A DNA stretch of 64,000 bases from an uncultured Christensenella sp. (GTDB lineage Bacteria > Bacillota > Clostridia > Christensenellales > Borkfalkiaceae), in the NCBI GenBank assembly GCA_910578565.1, contig CAJTQF010000005.1, forward strand, positions 1 through 64,000. The letters are read 5' to 3'. Below the pieces are notes generated by a model, which was not told the origin of the DNA, searched no databases, and saw only the letters and a list, made by a program, of their open reading frames with translations. Position numbers and translations under genes: made by a program. Every line of letters starts with the position of its first letter. Within the stretch, counting starts at the first letter, position 1. Of this stretch, positions 49,935 through 58,822 are shown piece by piece.

Positions 49935-52346
49935 CTATCTTAAATCTATATTCAGTTTGTTTTTAAGATTGCCGAGTATCTTTTTAACGTAACCGTCAAC
50001 CCTGTCTTCAATAGGCTCGTCTTTCGGTGTGAAAGTCAGGTTAAACGCCATACTCTTTTTGCCTTCGTCAACCTGCGCGCCGACGTAAATATCGAACAGC
50101 GTCACAGAAGAAACATATTTGCACGCAGAATAAATTTCTTTTTCTATTTCTCCGCAGGTTGTTTGTTTGTCGCAAAGAAGGGCAAGGTCGCGCGTAACTT
50201 CGGAAAACTTAGGTATGGGTCTGTATCTGAAAGGCTTTGCGCAATTTTTAAGTTCGGCATAATCCAGTTCTGCAAGCACCACAATGCGGTCTATTGCAAG
50301 TTCTTCGCATATGGTGGGGGCAAGCACGCCGACGTATCCAATATATTTGCCGTCGCAGGTGATTTCAGCCGTTTTACCGGGTTGAAGGTAAGGTTTTTCG
50401 CAGGGGGCATATTCAAAACTTGTATTCAGCGAACCTGCAATGGCTTCGCAAATCCCTTTCAGGTTCCGGAAATTCGTTTTGCCCCAGCAGCCGAGACAAA
50501 GCGCAGCCCGTTCTTCGGGGAAAGATTTTAAAGGCAGTTCCTGCGGGATATAAACTTTTGCAAGTTCGAAAAGTTGCCCTTCCATATTGCCGCGTCTTAA
50601 ATTTCTGACAATTACGTTAAGCATTGACGGCGCCATAGTGGTTCGCATAATCGAAAGTTCTTCGCTTATGGGATTTAAAATTCTTATTGCGCGCCGCTCT
50701 TTTGAGTCTTCTGCAAAATGCAACATATCCAAATCTTTTGACGAGTAGAAGGAGTAGGTTGAAATTTCGTACATACCTTTTTCAACGAGTTTACGCTTCA
50801 ACTTGTTTTCGGCTTTCTGCTCGTCGTTATATCCGCCGTTTGTTATCTGTGCGGACGGCAGAAAAGTGCTGTGCACGTTTTCGTATCCGTAAAGCCTTAT
50901 AACTTCTTCTGCAATGTCGGGGAAGCCGTCAATATCTTCGCGCCAGCGTGGTATTTCAAGTTCCAGTTTATCGCCCGAAAGGTTTACGCCGAAGCAAAGG
51001 CTCTTTAAAATTTCAACCATTTTTTCCGTAGGCACGGTTATACCCAACAGCGCGTTTATTTTGCTTACGCTCACTGTCATTTTTTTAGCGGTCAGGTTGG
51101 AGTTTTCCGTCGTAACGTCAATGTGCAAATCGGTTACCGTTCCGCAACCCAGTTTTTCAACCAGGTTTAACGCGCGGCACATTGCTTTTTCGGTCGTGTA
51201 TTCGTTCACGCCCTTTTCAAACAGCGCGGAAGAGTCCGTGTGAAGCCCCAAAGCCCTTGCGGTTTTTCTTACGCTGTCGCGTGCAAATTTTGCGGCTTCA
51301 AACAGAACTTCGCAGGTGTCGTCCTTTATTTCGCTGTCAAGTCCGCCCATAACTCCCGCCAGAGCGCAGGGCTTGTCACTGTCGCATATAACAAGATTTT
51401 CATCCGTCAGTTTAAAATCGTTACCGTCAAGCGTTGTTATTTTTTCGCCGTTTTTTGCGCGGCGCACAACAATTTCTCTGCCGTCAAGCGTTCTTAGATC
51501 AAACGCGTGCATGGGTTGACCCTGTTCCAGTAAAACGAAATTGGTTATGTCTACCACGTTGCTTATAGAACGCAATCCGCATGACGCAAGCCGTGTTTTA
51601 ATCCAGGCAGGGGAAGGGGCGATTTTAACGTCGGTAACATAATGCCCGATATAGCGGGGGCATAAATCAGGCGCAAGGTCCGAAATTTTTATTGCGGGAT
51701 AATTACCTTTTACCGCGTTGTAAGAATAGTCGGGTTCTTTTACGGGCTTGTTTAACACCGCGGCAACTTCGCGGGCGATGCCAAGTATAGACTGGCAGTC
51801 CGGGCGGTTGGCGGTTACGGCTATATCGAAAATATAGTCGTCCAGTCCCAAAAGCGGTTTTACGTCTTCGCCGTTCTTAAAGCTGTTCGGCAACAGTAAA
51901 AGCCCGCGATAGTCGCCGCCTTCGAACATATCTCCGTTTATTCCGAGTTCCGCGCCGGAGCAAAGCATACCGTCCGATTCAACGCCGCGCAACTTGCCCT
52001 TTTTTATGGTCATAACGCCTTCAACGGTAACGTGGTCTTTTGATGTTGCGTATACCGTAGCGCCGACAAGCGCGCAGGGGGCTTTTATTCCTTTTTTAAC
52101 GTTGTCCGCGCCGCAGCAAATCTGAAAAATTCCTTTGTCGCCGCAGTCAACTTTGCACACGTGCAAATGTGTGCCTTCAATGGGTTCGCATTCGGTTACT
52201 TCGCCTACAACTACGCCGGAAATATCTTTTCCCGTTTCAATAAGTTCTTCAACTTCAAACCCGCAGTCAAAAAGTTTGCGTTGCAATTCCTGTGCGGTGA
52301 CGTCAATATCAACGTAATCTTTAAGCCAACTTAAAGGTGCTTTCAT
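49935..52346 (-). CDS. pheT: Phenylalanyl-tRNA synthetase beta subunit
   Basis: PheT forms, with PheS, the heterotetramer that charges tRNA-Phe and contains the editing site. The 803-residue protein has the expected order: N-terminal PLSWLKDYVDID, the EMAP/tRNA-binding domain (about residues 40-150), the B3/B4 editing region, the B5 domain and the C-terminal ferredoxin-fold anticodon-binding domain (KFSEVTRDLALL near residue 712). It lies 10 bases after pheS and is read from the same T-box-controlled transcript. Confidence 0.98.
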   Translation of the reverse strand: MKAPLSWLKDYVDIDVTAQELQRKLFDCGFEVEELIETGKDISGVVVGEVTECEPIEGTHLHVCKVDCGDKGIFQICCGADNVKKGIKAPCALVGATVYATSKDHVTVEGVMTIKKGKLRGVESDGMLCSGAELGINGDMFEGGDYRGLLLLPNSFKNGEDVKPLLGLDDYIFDIAVTANRPDCQSILGIAREVAAVLNKPVKEPDYSYNAVKGNYPAIKISDLAPDLCPRYIGHYVTDVKIAPSPAWIKTRLASCGLRSISNVVDITNFVLLEQGQPMHAFDLRTLDGREIVVRRAKNGEKITTLDGNDFKLTDENLVICDSDKPCALAGVMGGLDSEIKDDTCEVLFEAAKFARDSVRKTARALGLHTDSSALFEKGVNEYTTEKAMCRALNLVEKLGCGTVTDLHIDVTTENSNLTAKKMTVSVSKINALLGITVPTEKMVEILKSLCFGVNLSGDKLELEIPRWREDIDGFPDIAEEVIRLYGYENVHSTFLPSAQITNGGYNDEQKAENKLKRKLVEKGMYEISTYSFYSSKDLDMLHFAEDSKERRAIRILNPISEELSIMRTTMAPSMLNVIVRNLRRGNMEGQLFELAKVYIPQELPLKSFPEERAALCLGCWGKTNFRNLKGICEAIAGSLNTSFEYAPCEKPYLQPGKTAEITCDGKYIGYVGVLAPTICEELAIDRIVVLAELDYAELKNCAKPFRYRPIPKFSEVTRDLALLCDKQTTCGEIEKEIYSACKYVSSVTLFDIYVGAQVDEGKKSMAFNLTFTPKDEPIEDRVDGYVKKILGNLKNKLNIDLR

Positions 52347-52356
52347 AATTATCTCC

Positions 52357-53385
52357 TTAATCCTTAAACTGTTTCAGAAAGCGCGTATCGCCTTCGAAGA
52401 GAAGTTTCATATTGTTTATTCCGTATTTAAGCATGGCAATTCTTTCAATGCCCATACCGAATGCAAATCCCGTGTATTCGTCGGGGTTAATTCCGCAGCC
52501 TTCCAGCACGCGCCTGTTTACCATTCCTGCTCCAAGCACTTCAATCCAGCCCGTGCCTTTGCAAAGACGGCAGCCCTTGCCGCCACACTCAAAGCAACTT
52601 ACGTCAACTTCTACGGAAGGCTCGGTAAAAGGGAAGTACGAAGGGCGCAGGCGTGTCTTTACGTCTTCGCCGAAAATTTTCTTTGCAAACACGTCAAGCA
52701 TTCCTTTCAGATCGCAAAGTGTTATTCCCTTGTCAACCACAAGCCCTTCCATCTGCGAGAACATAGGGGAGTGGGTTGCGTCGTCGTCGCTGCGGTAAAC
52801 TTTGCCGGGCGACAGAATTTTTATGGGCGGTTTTTTGTTTTCCATAACCCTTATCTGTCCTGCGGAAGTCTGCGTTCTCAAAAGCAAATCTGCGGAAAGA
52901 TAAAAAGTATCCTGCATATCGCGGGCGGGGTGGTCCGCGGGGGTGTTAAGGGCGGTGAAGTTGTAGTAATCATTCTCGATTTCCGGTCCTTCGAAAATTT
53001 CAAACCCCATACCCGCAAATACGGAAACCAGCTCTTCCCTGATAAGAGTGTTGGGGTGGTACGCGCCGTCTGGCAGAATAGTGCCGGGTACGGTAACGTC
53101 CAGTTTTTCCTGCGAATATTTTTTGTCCAGTTCGATTTTTTTAATGCGCTTTTCAATGTCGCTGAATTTCTCTTCCGTCCACTGGCGGAAAGCGTTTAAA
53201 ACTTTGCCCATAGTGGGGCGCTGTTCGGGTGGAACGTCGCGCAAATTTTTGAGCAGCGACGATATTTCGCCCGTTTTGCCCAAAAATCGCATTTTAATTT
53301 CAAGCAGACTTTTGCTTGATTTTATGTCCTGCACCGCGCTTTCAATCTGCGCTTCTATTTGTTTGATTTTTTCCTGTACGTCCAT
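52357..53385 (-). CDS. pheS: Phenylalanyl-tRNA synthetase alpha subunit
   Basis: PheS is the catalytic subunit. The 342-residue protein has an N-terminal coiled-coil arm that binds tRNA (residues about 1-85) and the class II motifs: GFEIFEGPEIENDYYNF, VYRSDDDATHSPMF and, near the C-terminus, FAFGMGIERIAML. It is led by a T-box that senses uncharged tRNA-Phe. The ATG sits close after the T-box terminator, with a GGTGAG ribosome binding site. Confidence 0.98.
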   Translation of the reverse strand: MDVQEKIKQIEAQIESAVQDIKSSKSLLEIKMRFLGKTGEISSLLKNLRDVPPEQRPTMGKVLNAFRQWTEEKFSDIEKRIKKIELDKKYSQEKLDVTVPGTILPDGAYHPNTLIREELVSVFAGMGFEIFEGPEIENDYYNFTALNTPADHPARDMQDTFYLSADLLLRTQTSAGQIRVMENKKPPIKILSPGKVYRSDDDATHSPMFSQMEGLVVDKGITLCDLKGMLDVFAKKIFGEDVKTRLRPSYFPFTEPSVEVDVSCFECGGKGCRLCKGTGWIEVLGAGMVNRRVLEGCGINPDEYTGFAFGMGIERIAMLKYGINNMKLLFEGDTRFLKQFKD

Positions 53386-53404
53386 AACTCACCTTAAAAA
53401 TTTT

Positions 53405-53654
53405 TTATAAAAAAACCGCCCTGCAAACACAGGGCGAGTTAATCGCGGTACCACCTGATTTTACGGCAAAAGCCGCCTTATCCGACCGGTTTACGCACGG
53501 TATGCGGAGCGGACTACTCATTTCTTTTCACCCGTCGGCTCGCGGGTGAATAACCGTATCAACCCCTGTAAGAAACCTTTCAGCCGTTTTCGGATTTCTC
53601 TCTCTGGAAAGGGGAGTACAGACGCGGTCTGTCCCGTTCATTGCCTTTAAAATT
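53405..53654 (-). promoter_or_regulatory. T-box leader (tRNA-Phe) of pheST
   Basis: This fills most of the 311-base gap upstream of pheS. On the minus strand the transcript shows Stem I with an AGAGAG bulge and a GGCTG distal loop, the invariant T-box AGGTGGTACCGCG (53444-53456), and the terminator stem CGCCCTG/CAGGGCG (53417-53436) followed by a run of seven T. A TTC (Phe codon) followed by A at 53548-53550 is the best specifier candidate, but I could not fix the Stem I base unambiguously. Uncharged tRNA-Phe should stabilise the antiterminator and turn pheST on. Confidence 0.92.
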
Positions 53655-53660
53655 AAGCTA

Positions 53661-53689
53661 ATTATAATAACTTTAAAAAATATTGTCAA
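53661..53689 (-). promoter_or_regulatory. Sigma-A promoter of the pheST T-box transcript
   Basis: On the minus strand TTGACA (53684-53689) and TATAAT (53661-53666) are spaced by 17 bases. The -35 box begins only 7 bases past the stop of the fumarase beta gene, and no terminator lies between, so read-through into the T-box is possible. Confidence 0.85.
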
Positions 53690-53696
53690 CTAAATT

Positions 53697-54215
53697 TCAA
53701 TATATACTGCCGCCCATGCAGTCGTATGCCACAACCGCGGGGAAGTCGATAACTTCAAGCCTGTACACGGCTTCGGACAACAGTTCGGGGAAAGCGATAC
53801 ATTTGCTCTTTTTTATTGCGTTGCCGTATAGCGCGCCCGCGCCGCCAATGGCGGCAAAATAAACGGCGGTGTTGCGCTTTAACGCTTCGCGCACGTCACT
53901 ACTCATTTCGCCTTTTCCGATAATTGCGCCCAGTCCCAGATCGAGCAGGCGCGGGGCAAAACTTTCCATTCTTGCGGAAGTGGTCGGTCCGCAACTTCCC
54001 GAAGCCTTGCCGTCTTTTGCAGGGCAAGGTCCGGCGTAGTATATAACCGCGTCTGTAATTTCGAAAGGAAGGGGCATCTTACCGTCGATATGTTCAAATA
54101 TCTTTTTATGCGCACAGTCGCGCGCAGTAAGAATAGTACCCGTTAATAGCACGCTTTCGCCCGCCCGCAGTAATCTTACGGTTTCTTTATTTAAAGGCAA
54201 GGTTAACTTTTTCAT
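53697..54215 (-). CDS. Class I fumarate hydratase, beta subunit (Fe-S hydro-lyase)
   Basis: This 172-residue protein is the C-terminal-type (beta) subunit of a two-subunit, oxygen-sensitive 4Fe-4S hydro-lyase. It shows LLTGTILTARDCAH, YYAGPCPAKDGK and SCGPTTSARME, the substrate-binding pattern of class I fumarases. The same family includes L(+)-tartrate dehydratase, so fumarase is the likelier but not the proven activity. Its start overlaps the alpha subunit stop by 4 bases. Confidence 0.9.
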   Translation of the reverse strand: MKKLTLPLNKETVRLLRAGESVLLTGTILTARDCAHKKIFEHIDGKMPLPFEITDAVIYYAGPCPAKDGKASGSCGPTTSARMESFAPRLLDLGLGAIIGKGEMSSDVREALKRNTAVYFAAIGGAGALYGNAIKKSKCIAFPELLSEAVYRLEVIDFPAVVAYDCMGGSIY

Positions 54216-55051
54216 ATCGTCTCCTTAACGCAACGCACGCAGTGGCATTGAATGTTTACCGCAACGGGCAATCCGGCAATATGAGTAGGGGCATATTCGC
54301 AGGCTACGCCGAGCGCGGTCGTGTCGCCGTGAAAACCCTGACAGCCTATGTCAAGTTTATTTATACGTTTTAACGCTTCGCGTTCAATATCCGCTATATC
54401 GCCGCGCGCGTTCAGACTGCCTATATCTCTTGTCAATGCTTTTTTTGCAAGAAAGGCGCAACCGTCGAATGTGCCGCCTATCCCGACTCCTACGTAAACG
54501 GGCGGGCAGGGGCGCGAACCGGCAAGTTTCACCGTTTCAACGATTGCCGAAATTATTCCTTCAACGCCTTGCGCGGGTTTTAACATATAAAGCCTTGACA
54601 TATTTTCGCTGCCGAATCCTTTTGGCATAAACGTAATGCTTACTTCTTCGCCGGCAACAATTTCGGTGTGAATAACGGCGGGAGTGTTATCGCCCGTGTT
54701 TTCGCGCGTTATCGGGTCGCAGACCGATTTTCTGAAATAACCGTCCGAATATGCGCGTCTGACTGCGCGGTTGACGGCTTCGTTCAGACCGATACCTTCA
54801 AGGTACACGTTCTGTCCTATTTTTAAAAGCACTACCGCCATACCGGTATCCTGACAAACGGGCATATTTTCTGTTACAGCCGTCTCACTGTTGCGTATAA
54901 GAGTTTCAAGCGCAAATTTTGCAGTGGAATTGCTTTCGTTTCTGTGTGCCGCCGAAAGCGCTTGTTTACAGGAGTGTGTAAGGTTAACTCCTGCTTTTAA
55001 AGCCATTTCATAAATTTTTTCTTCTATTACAGACGTGTTTATCTTACGCAT
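54212..55051 (-). CDS. Class I fumarate hydratase, alpha subunit (Fe-S hydro-lyase)
   Basis: This 279-residue protein is the iron-sulfur subunit. Three conserved cysteines that can hold the 4Fe-4S cluster are visible in PVCQDTGMA, IGGTFDGCAF and GCQGFHGDT. Together with the beta subunit it interconverts fumarate and malate (or acts on tartrate). The ATG lies 6 bases after a -10 box, so the mRNA should be leaderless, and its promoter is a mirror image of the promoter of the divergent CPBP gene. Confidence 0.92.
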   Translation of the reverse strand: MRKINTSVIEEKIYEMALKAGVNLTHSCKQALSAAHRNESNSTAKFALETLIRNSETAVTENMPVCQDTGMAVVLLKIGQNVYLEGIGLNEAVNRAVRRAYSDGYFRKSVCDPITRENTGDNTPAVIHTEIVAGEEVSITFMPKGFGSENMSRLYMLKPAQGVEGIISAIVETVKLAGSRPCPPVYVGVGIGGTFDGCAFLAKKALTRDIGSLNARGDIADIEREALKRINKLDIGCQGFHGDTTALGVACEYAPTHIAGLPVAVNIQCHCVRCVKETI

Positions 55052-55057
55052 AATTGA

Positions 55058-55086
55058 ATTTTAGTACAAAATCGCTAAAAAGTAAA
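55058..55086 (-). promoter_or_regulatory. Leaderless promoter of the fumarase operon
   Basis: On the minus strand TTTACT (55081-55086) and TAAAAT (55058-55063) are spaced by 17 bases, with 6 bases to the ATG at 55051. Confidence 0.65.
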
Positions 55087-55100
55087 ATAAATATTTTACT
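55081..55100. repeat. 20-base inverted repeat between divergent promoters
   Basis: Arms AGTAAAATA (55081-55089) and TATTTTACT (55092-55100) are perfect inverted copies separated by AA. Each end is the -35 box of one of the two divergent promoters. This is a good candidate operator for a dimeric regulator. Confidence 0.75.
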
Positions 55101-55123
55101 AAAATTTTATTTTAAGTTATAAT
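55095..55123 (+). promoter_or_regulatory. Leaderless promoter of the CPBP protease gene
   Basis: TTTACT (55095-55100) and TATAAT (55118-55123) are spaced by 17 bases, with 6 bases to the ATG at 55130. There is no Shine-Dalgarno sequence. Confidence 0.65.
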
Positions 55124-55129
55124 TAAATT

Positions 55130-56080
55130 ATGGAAAATACGGAAAACAAAGATTTACAACAAAACGAAAGCGTAACAGTATATCCAAGCCTTAATTCGAA
55201 AAACGGCGGAATAGCGTTCAGCCTTAATGTTGCGGCGTTTTTGGTTATGTCGTTAGTTGCGGCAATTATAATACTTTTGGGACATATAGATTCAAAAAGC
55301 GACGTCTACGTTTATATAAATTATCTTGCGTCGCCCGTTGCCTTGACAGTATGTTGCACGGTATTTTTAAAAGTTGCCAAAATTCCCTACAAGGCGGTGT
55401 TCCCTGTAAAGTGCAAGCCTAAGTATTACGTTATAGCTTTACTTTTAATTTTCGGGCTTTTGTTTGCCGTAAGTCCCATAAACGTTTACGTTGTCAAACT
55501 CTTCGAACTGTGCGGTTATGTGCCCAGGGAAACTTCAAGCTATTACCCTGATTTGAGCGGCGCTAAAATAATTCCCGCGTTTTTGGTTATGGCGGTCTTG
55601 CCTGCGCTTGTTGAAGAGTTTTTGTTCCGCGGCGTTCTTTTAAACTGTTGCGAAAGAAGTATGGGAAGTATCCCCGCCGTATTTACGGTCGGGTTCTGTT
55701 TTGCTCTTTTTCACGGCTCGCCCGAGCAGACGGTTTATCAGTTTATTGTGGGTTGTGCGTTTGCGTTTCTTGCAATAAAGTCAGGCTCGATTTTACCGTC
55801 TATACTGATGCACTTTGTAAACAACGGGTTATTGGTTATTTTTGCCGCCTGCAATCTTTTTGACGCGGAAGGCAATCTTATTATTTCACAGACGGCAAAT
55901 ATAGTTTTAATAGTACTTGCAGTTGTTGCTCTTATCAGCGGACTCGCATGGTTGTTTATTGACAAAAAACCCTTTAAAAAAGGCGTCAAATTCGGTGTTG
56001 CAAAATTTTATATTTTTGCCGCCGCGGGAATATCGGTATTAAGTTTAATGTGGATTTTGTCGCTGGTCGGGTGTAATTAA
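55130..56080 (+). CDS. CPBP family intramembrane metalloprotease
   Basis: This is a CAAX-protease/bacteriocin-processing-like membrane protein of 316 residues with about eight hydrophobic helices. The family motifs are present: EExxxR as E162-E163 to R167 in VEEFLFRG, FxxxH in FALFHG, and a third His in MHFVNNG. In bacteria such proteins process or protect against peptides, or serve signalling roles; this substrate is unknown. rlmH starts immediately after its stop, so the genes to tadA may form one transcript. Confidence 0.92.
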   Translation: MENTENKDLQQNESVTVYPSLNSKNGGIAFSLNVAAFLVMSLVAAIIILLGHIDSKSDVYVYINYLASPVALTVCCTVFLKVAKIPYKAVFPVKCKPKYYVIALLLIFGLLFAVSPINVYVVKLFELCGYVPRETSSYYPDLSGAKIIPAFLVMAVLPALVEEFLFRGVLLNCCERSMGSIPAVFTVGFCFALFHGSPEQTVYQFIVGCAFAFLAIKSGSILPSILMHFVNNGLLVIFAACNLFDAEGNLIISQTANIVLIVLAVVALISGLAWLFIDKKPFKKGVKFGVAKFYIFAAAGISVLSLMWILSLVGCN

Positions 56081-56518
56081 ATGATTAAAATCGGCGTGGT
56101 CTGCGTCGGTAAAATCAAGGAAGAATTTTACCGCGCGGCAATGGATGAATATTTGAAACGGCTTTCGCGCTTTGCGAAGGTGGAAGTCAAAGAAATTTCC
56201 GAAGGCAAAAATCTGGAAGAAGAAGGCGCAAATATTCTCCGCGCGGCGAAGGGTAAAATAATAGCCCTTTGCATTGAAGGCAAAAAGTTTTCAAGCGAAG
56301 AACTTGCCGGATACGTCAAATCTATGTGCGACGGCGGCGAAATGTTTACATTTATCATAGGCTCGTCCCACGGACTTTCGGAAGCGGTCAAAAGAGCCGC
56401 TCATCTCAAACTTTCATTTTCGGATATGACTTTTCCGCACCAGCTTATGCGGGTGATATTGGCGGAGCAGTTGTACCGCAGTTTTATGATTAACGGCGGC
56501 GGGGAATACCATAAATAA
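56081..56518 (+). CDS. rlmH: 23S rRNA (pseudouridine1915-N3)-methyltransferase
   Basis: RlmH is a SPOUT methyltransferase that methylates pseudouridine 1915 in helix 69 of 23S rRNA. The 145-residue protein has the SAM-knot region FIIGSSHGLSEAV and ends TFPHQLMRVILAEQLYRSF...YHK, as the family does. The usual GG before the glycine-rich loop reads GSSHGL. It starts at the base after the CPBP stop. Confidence 0.95.
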   Translation: MIKIGVVCVGKIKEEFYRAAMDEYLKRLSRFAKVEVKEISEGKNLEEEGANILRAAKGKIIALCIEGKKFSSEELAGYVKSMCDGGEMFTFIIGSSHGLSEAVKRAAHLKLSFSDMTFPHQLMRVILAEQLYRSFMINGGGEYHK

Positions 56519-56537
56519 CTAAATCATACTCTATTGT

Positions 56538-57266
56538 GTGATATTTGAAGAAGTTAAGCAGTTTTACCAAAGTTACGACGGCAAAAAATGCGTTATAGGC
56601 TATTCTTTCCGCGGCAGGGAAATTTTTGCCTTTCATATAGGCAGTCTTACCGGCAGGCAGTTTATCTCTACCTATGCGATACACGGCAGGGAGTGGATAA
56701 CCGCAAAACTTGCCATAAAGCATATTAAAACGGGGTTAAAGCGCGGCGGCGGCTGGATAATTCCGCTTGTCAATCCAGACGGGGCGCAGTACAGTCAGGG
56801 TTCGCATCCTTTATGGAAGGCTAACGCCCGCGGCGTTGATTTAAACTGCAATTTTGACGCGAACTGGGGAACGGGAAGGCTTAACACCAAAATCCGCGGC
56901 GGTGAAAACTGTATCGGCGATTATCCTTTTTCGGAACTGGAAACAATAGCTTTGCGCGACTTTACAAAAAAGATACGCCCTTTCGTAACGCTCAGTTTTC
57001 ATACCAAGGGCGAAGAAATTTACTGGGAGTACGACGGCAGGGGGGATATCCGCGGCGCGGAGATTTTAAAGCAGGCGACGGGATACGAACCTAAAAAAAT
57101 TTACGGCTCTTCCGGCGGATATAAAGACTGGTGTATTAAAAAACTGTGCATACCGGCATACACCATAGAGTGCGGTTCGGACAGCCTTGAACACCCAATA
57201 ACCAAATTGAAATACTTAAAAAAGTGCTTTAAAGCTCTTAAAATTTTTATGGATAAATATGGCTGA
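56538..57266 (+). CDS. M14 family zinc carboxypeptidase without signal peptide
   Basis: This 242-residue protein is a compact M14 metallopeptidase. The zinc ligands are visible as H49 and E52 in HGREW and H155 in SFHTKGEE, and the catalytic Glu as E211 in YTIECGSD. Bacterial relatives include gamma-D-glutamyl-diaminopimelate peptidases that trim cell-wall peptides. There is no signal peptide or LysM/anchor domain, so it may act in the cytoplasm, for example in murein-peptide recycling or during sporulation. It starts with GTG, without a clear ribosome binding site, and overlaps tadA by 8 bases. Confidence 0.85.
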   Translation: MIFEEVKQFYQSYDGKKCVIGYSFRGREIFAFHIGSLTGRQFISTYAIHGREWITAKLAIKHIKTGLKRGGGWIIPLVNPDGAQYSQGSHPLWKANARGVDLNCNFDANWGTGRLNTKIRGGENCIGDYPFSELETIALRDFTKKIRPFVTLSFHTKGEEIYWEYDGRGDIRGAEILKQATGYEPKKIYGSSGGYKDWCIKKLCIPAYTIECGSDSLEHPITKLKYLKKCFKALKIFMDKYG

Positions 57267-57717
57267 TAAATTTATGCAAGCCGCGCTTAAATGTGCGCGG
57301 AAAGCAATGGACGAAGGCGAAGTGCCGATAGGCGCGGTAGTGGTTTGCGACGGAAAAATAATTTCGCGCGGACACAACAGGCGCACAAAAAGACAGATAG
57401 CCACAGCCCATGCGGAAATAGAAGCAATTGAAAAGGCGTGCAAAAAACTGAAAAGCTGGCGAATTCCGGAGTGTGAAATTTACGTAACGCTCGAACCCTG
57501 CCCTATGTGCCTTGGCGCAATGCTCAACGCGCGTATTAAAAAAGTATACTACGGCGCGCCGGAAGGAAAGGGAAGGTCGATGACGGCTCAGCTTGCCGCT
57601 TCGAACCTTGTAAATCATACCATAGAAGTTGAAGGCGGCATTATGGAAAGCGAGTGCGCCGCAATTCTTTCGGAGTTTTTTTCTGGGATAAGGAAAAGCG
57701 AAAAAAACGAAAACTGA
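57259..57717 (+). CDS. tadA: tRNA-specific adenosine deaminase
   Basis: TadA deaminates A34 to inosine in tRNA-Arg(ACG). The 152-residue protein has the zinc deaminase motifs H51-A-E53 in TAHAEIEAI and C81-x2-C84 in EPCPMCLGAM, which supply the proton shuttle Glu and the zinc ligands. Guanine or cytosine deaminases share the fold, but ARIKKVYYGA fits TadA. It overlaps the M14 peptidase gene by 8 bases and is followed by the prs promoter. Confidence 0.95.
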   Translation: MADKFMQAALKCARKAMDEGEVPIGAVVVCDGKIISRGHNRRTKRQIATAHAEIEAIEKACKKLKSWRIPECEIYVTLEPCPMCLGAMLNARIKKVYYGAPEGKGRSMTAQLAASNLVNHTIEVEGGIMESECAAILSEFFSGIRKSEKNEN

Positions 57718-57754
57718 AAAATACTTCCAGCGGCAAATTAAACGGCGATTTAAG

Positions 57755-57783
57755 TTGACTTTGCCGCCGCATAATAATAGAAT
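57755..57783 (+). promoter_or_regulatory. Sigma-A promoter of prs
   Basis: TTGACT (57755-57760) and TAGAAT (57778-57783) are spaced by 17 bases. The 80-base leader contains a small hairpin GAGAG/CTCTC and ends with CGGAGGA before the ATG. Confidence 0.75.
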
Positions 57784-57868
57784 GGTATACGGAGTGTCTA
57801 AATAAGGATCGACGAGAGGGAAAACTCTCTTTGAATACGAATGTAAAATCGGAGGAATTGAAACCCAA

Positions 57869-58816
57869 ATGATTAACCACGGTAACGAAATTAAAATCTT
57901 TACTGGTAATTCCAACAAACCCCTTGCGGAAGCTATTGCAAAGCAGCTTAACACTTCGCTCGGGCAAATGGAAGTCACGCATTTTTCAGACGGAGAAATT
58001 TACGTCCGCTACGACGAATCTATCCGCGGCAAAGACGTATTCCTTATACAGTCCACAAGCTCGCCCGTAAACACCAATCTTATGGAACTTCTCATTATGA
58101 TTGACGCGGCAAAACGTGCAAGCGCGGGAAGAATTACCGCCGTAATTCCCTATTTCGGTTATGCCCGTCAGGACAGAAAGGCGCGTTCGCGCGAGCCTAT
58201 TACGGCAAAGCTCGTTGCCAACCTTATAACTTCGGCAGGCGCTGACAGGGTGCTTACAATGGATTTGCACTGTCTGCAAATTCAGGGTTTCTTCGATATT
58301 CCTTTGGACAACCTTGTTGGCGGACCCACGCTTTACAATCATTTCAAACCCAAAGTCGACGACGATTTCGTCGTCGTTTCTCCCGATATCGGTTCGGTTG
58401 CAAGGGCAAGAAAGGTCGCTGCAAGAATGGACGCTAAAATGGCGATTATAGACAAGCGCCGTCCCAAGGCAAACGTGATGGAAGTAATGAATATCATAGG
58501 CGACGTCAAAGGTAAAAACTGCCTTATGATTGACGATATGATAGATACGGCTGGTACTATAGTTCAGGGCGCGAAGGCGCTCAAAGACGCGGGAGCAAAA
58601 GAAATTTACGCTTGCTGTTCGCACGGCGTTTTGTCCGGTCCCGCAATAGACAGGTTAAACGCTTCTCCCATAACCGAACTTGCTATGTTGGACACCATAA
58701 ACATTCCCAAAGAAAAAATGCTTCCGATATTCAAGATGATTTCAACCGCGCCTATATTTGCGTCGGCGATAGAAAACGTTTATCTTGACAGACCTATGTC
58801 TAAAATTTATGACTGA
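57869..58816 (+). CDS. prs: Ribose-phosphate pyrophosphokinase
   Basis: Prs makes PRPP from ribose 5-phosphate and ATP, the precursor of nucleotides, histidine and tryptophan. The 315-residue class I enzyme has the ATP/Mg motif MDLHCLQIQGFFDIP near residue 130, the flexible loop DKRRPKANVMEV and the PRPP loop MIDDMIDTAGTI near residue 219. It has its own promoter and is followed by pth, a common Firmicutes neighbourhood (often glmU-prs-pth-mfd); glmU is not adjacent here. Confidence 0.98.
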   Translation: MINHGNEIKIFTGNSNKPLAEAIAKQLNTSLGQMEVTHFSDGEIYVRYDESIRGKDVFLIQSTSSPVNTNLMELLIMIDAAKRASAGRITAVIPYFGYARQDRKARSREPITAKLVANLITSAGADRVLTMDLHCLQIQGFFDIPLDNLVGGPTLYNHFKPKVDDDFVVVSPDIGSVARARKVAARMDAKMAIIDKRRPKANVMEVMNIIGDVKGKNCLMIDDMIDTAGTIVQGAKALKDAGAKEIYACCSHGVLSGPAIDRLNASPITELAMLDTINIPKEKMLPIFKMISTAPIFASAIENVYLDRPMSKIYD

Positions 58817-58822
58817 TAACAG

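Noticed and set aside
57247..58624. Minus-strand open frames of over 200 codons across tadA and prs
   Set aside because: They overlap two well-supported genes and show no family motif or promoter.
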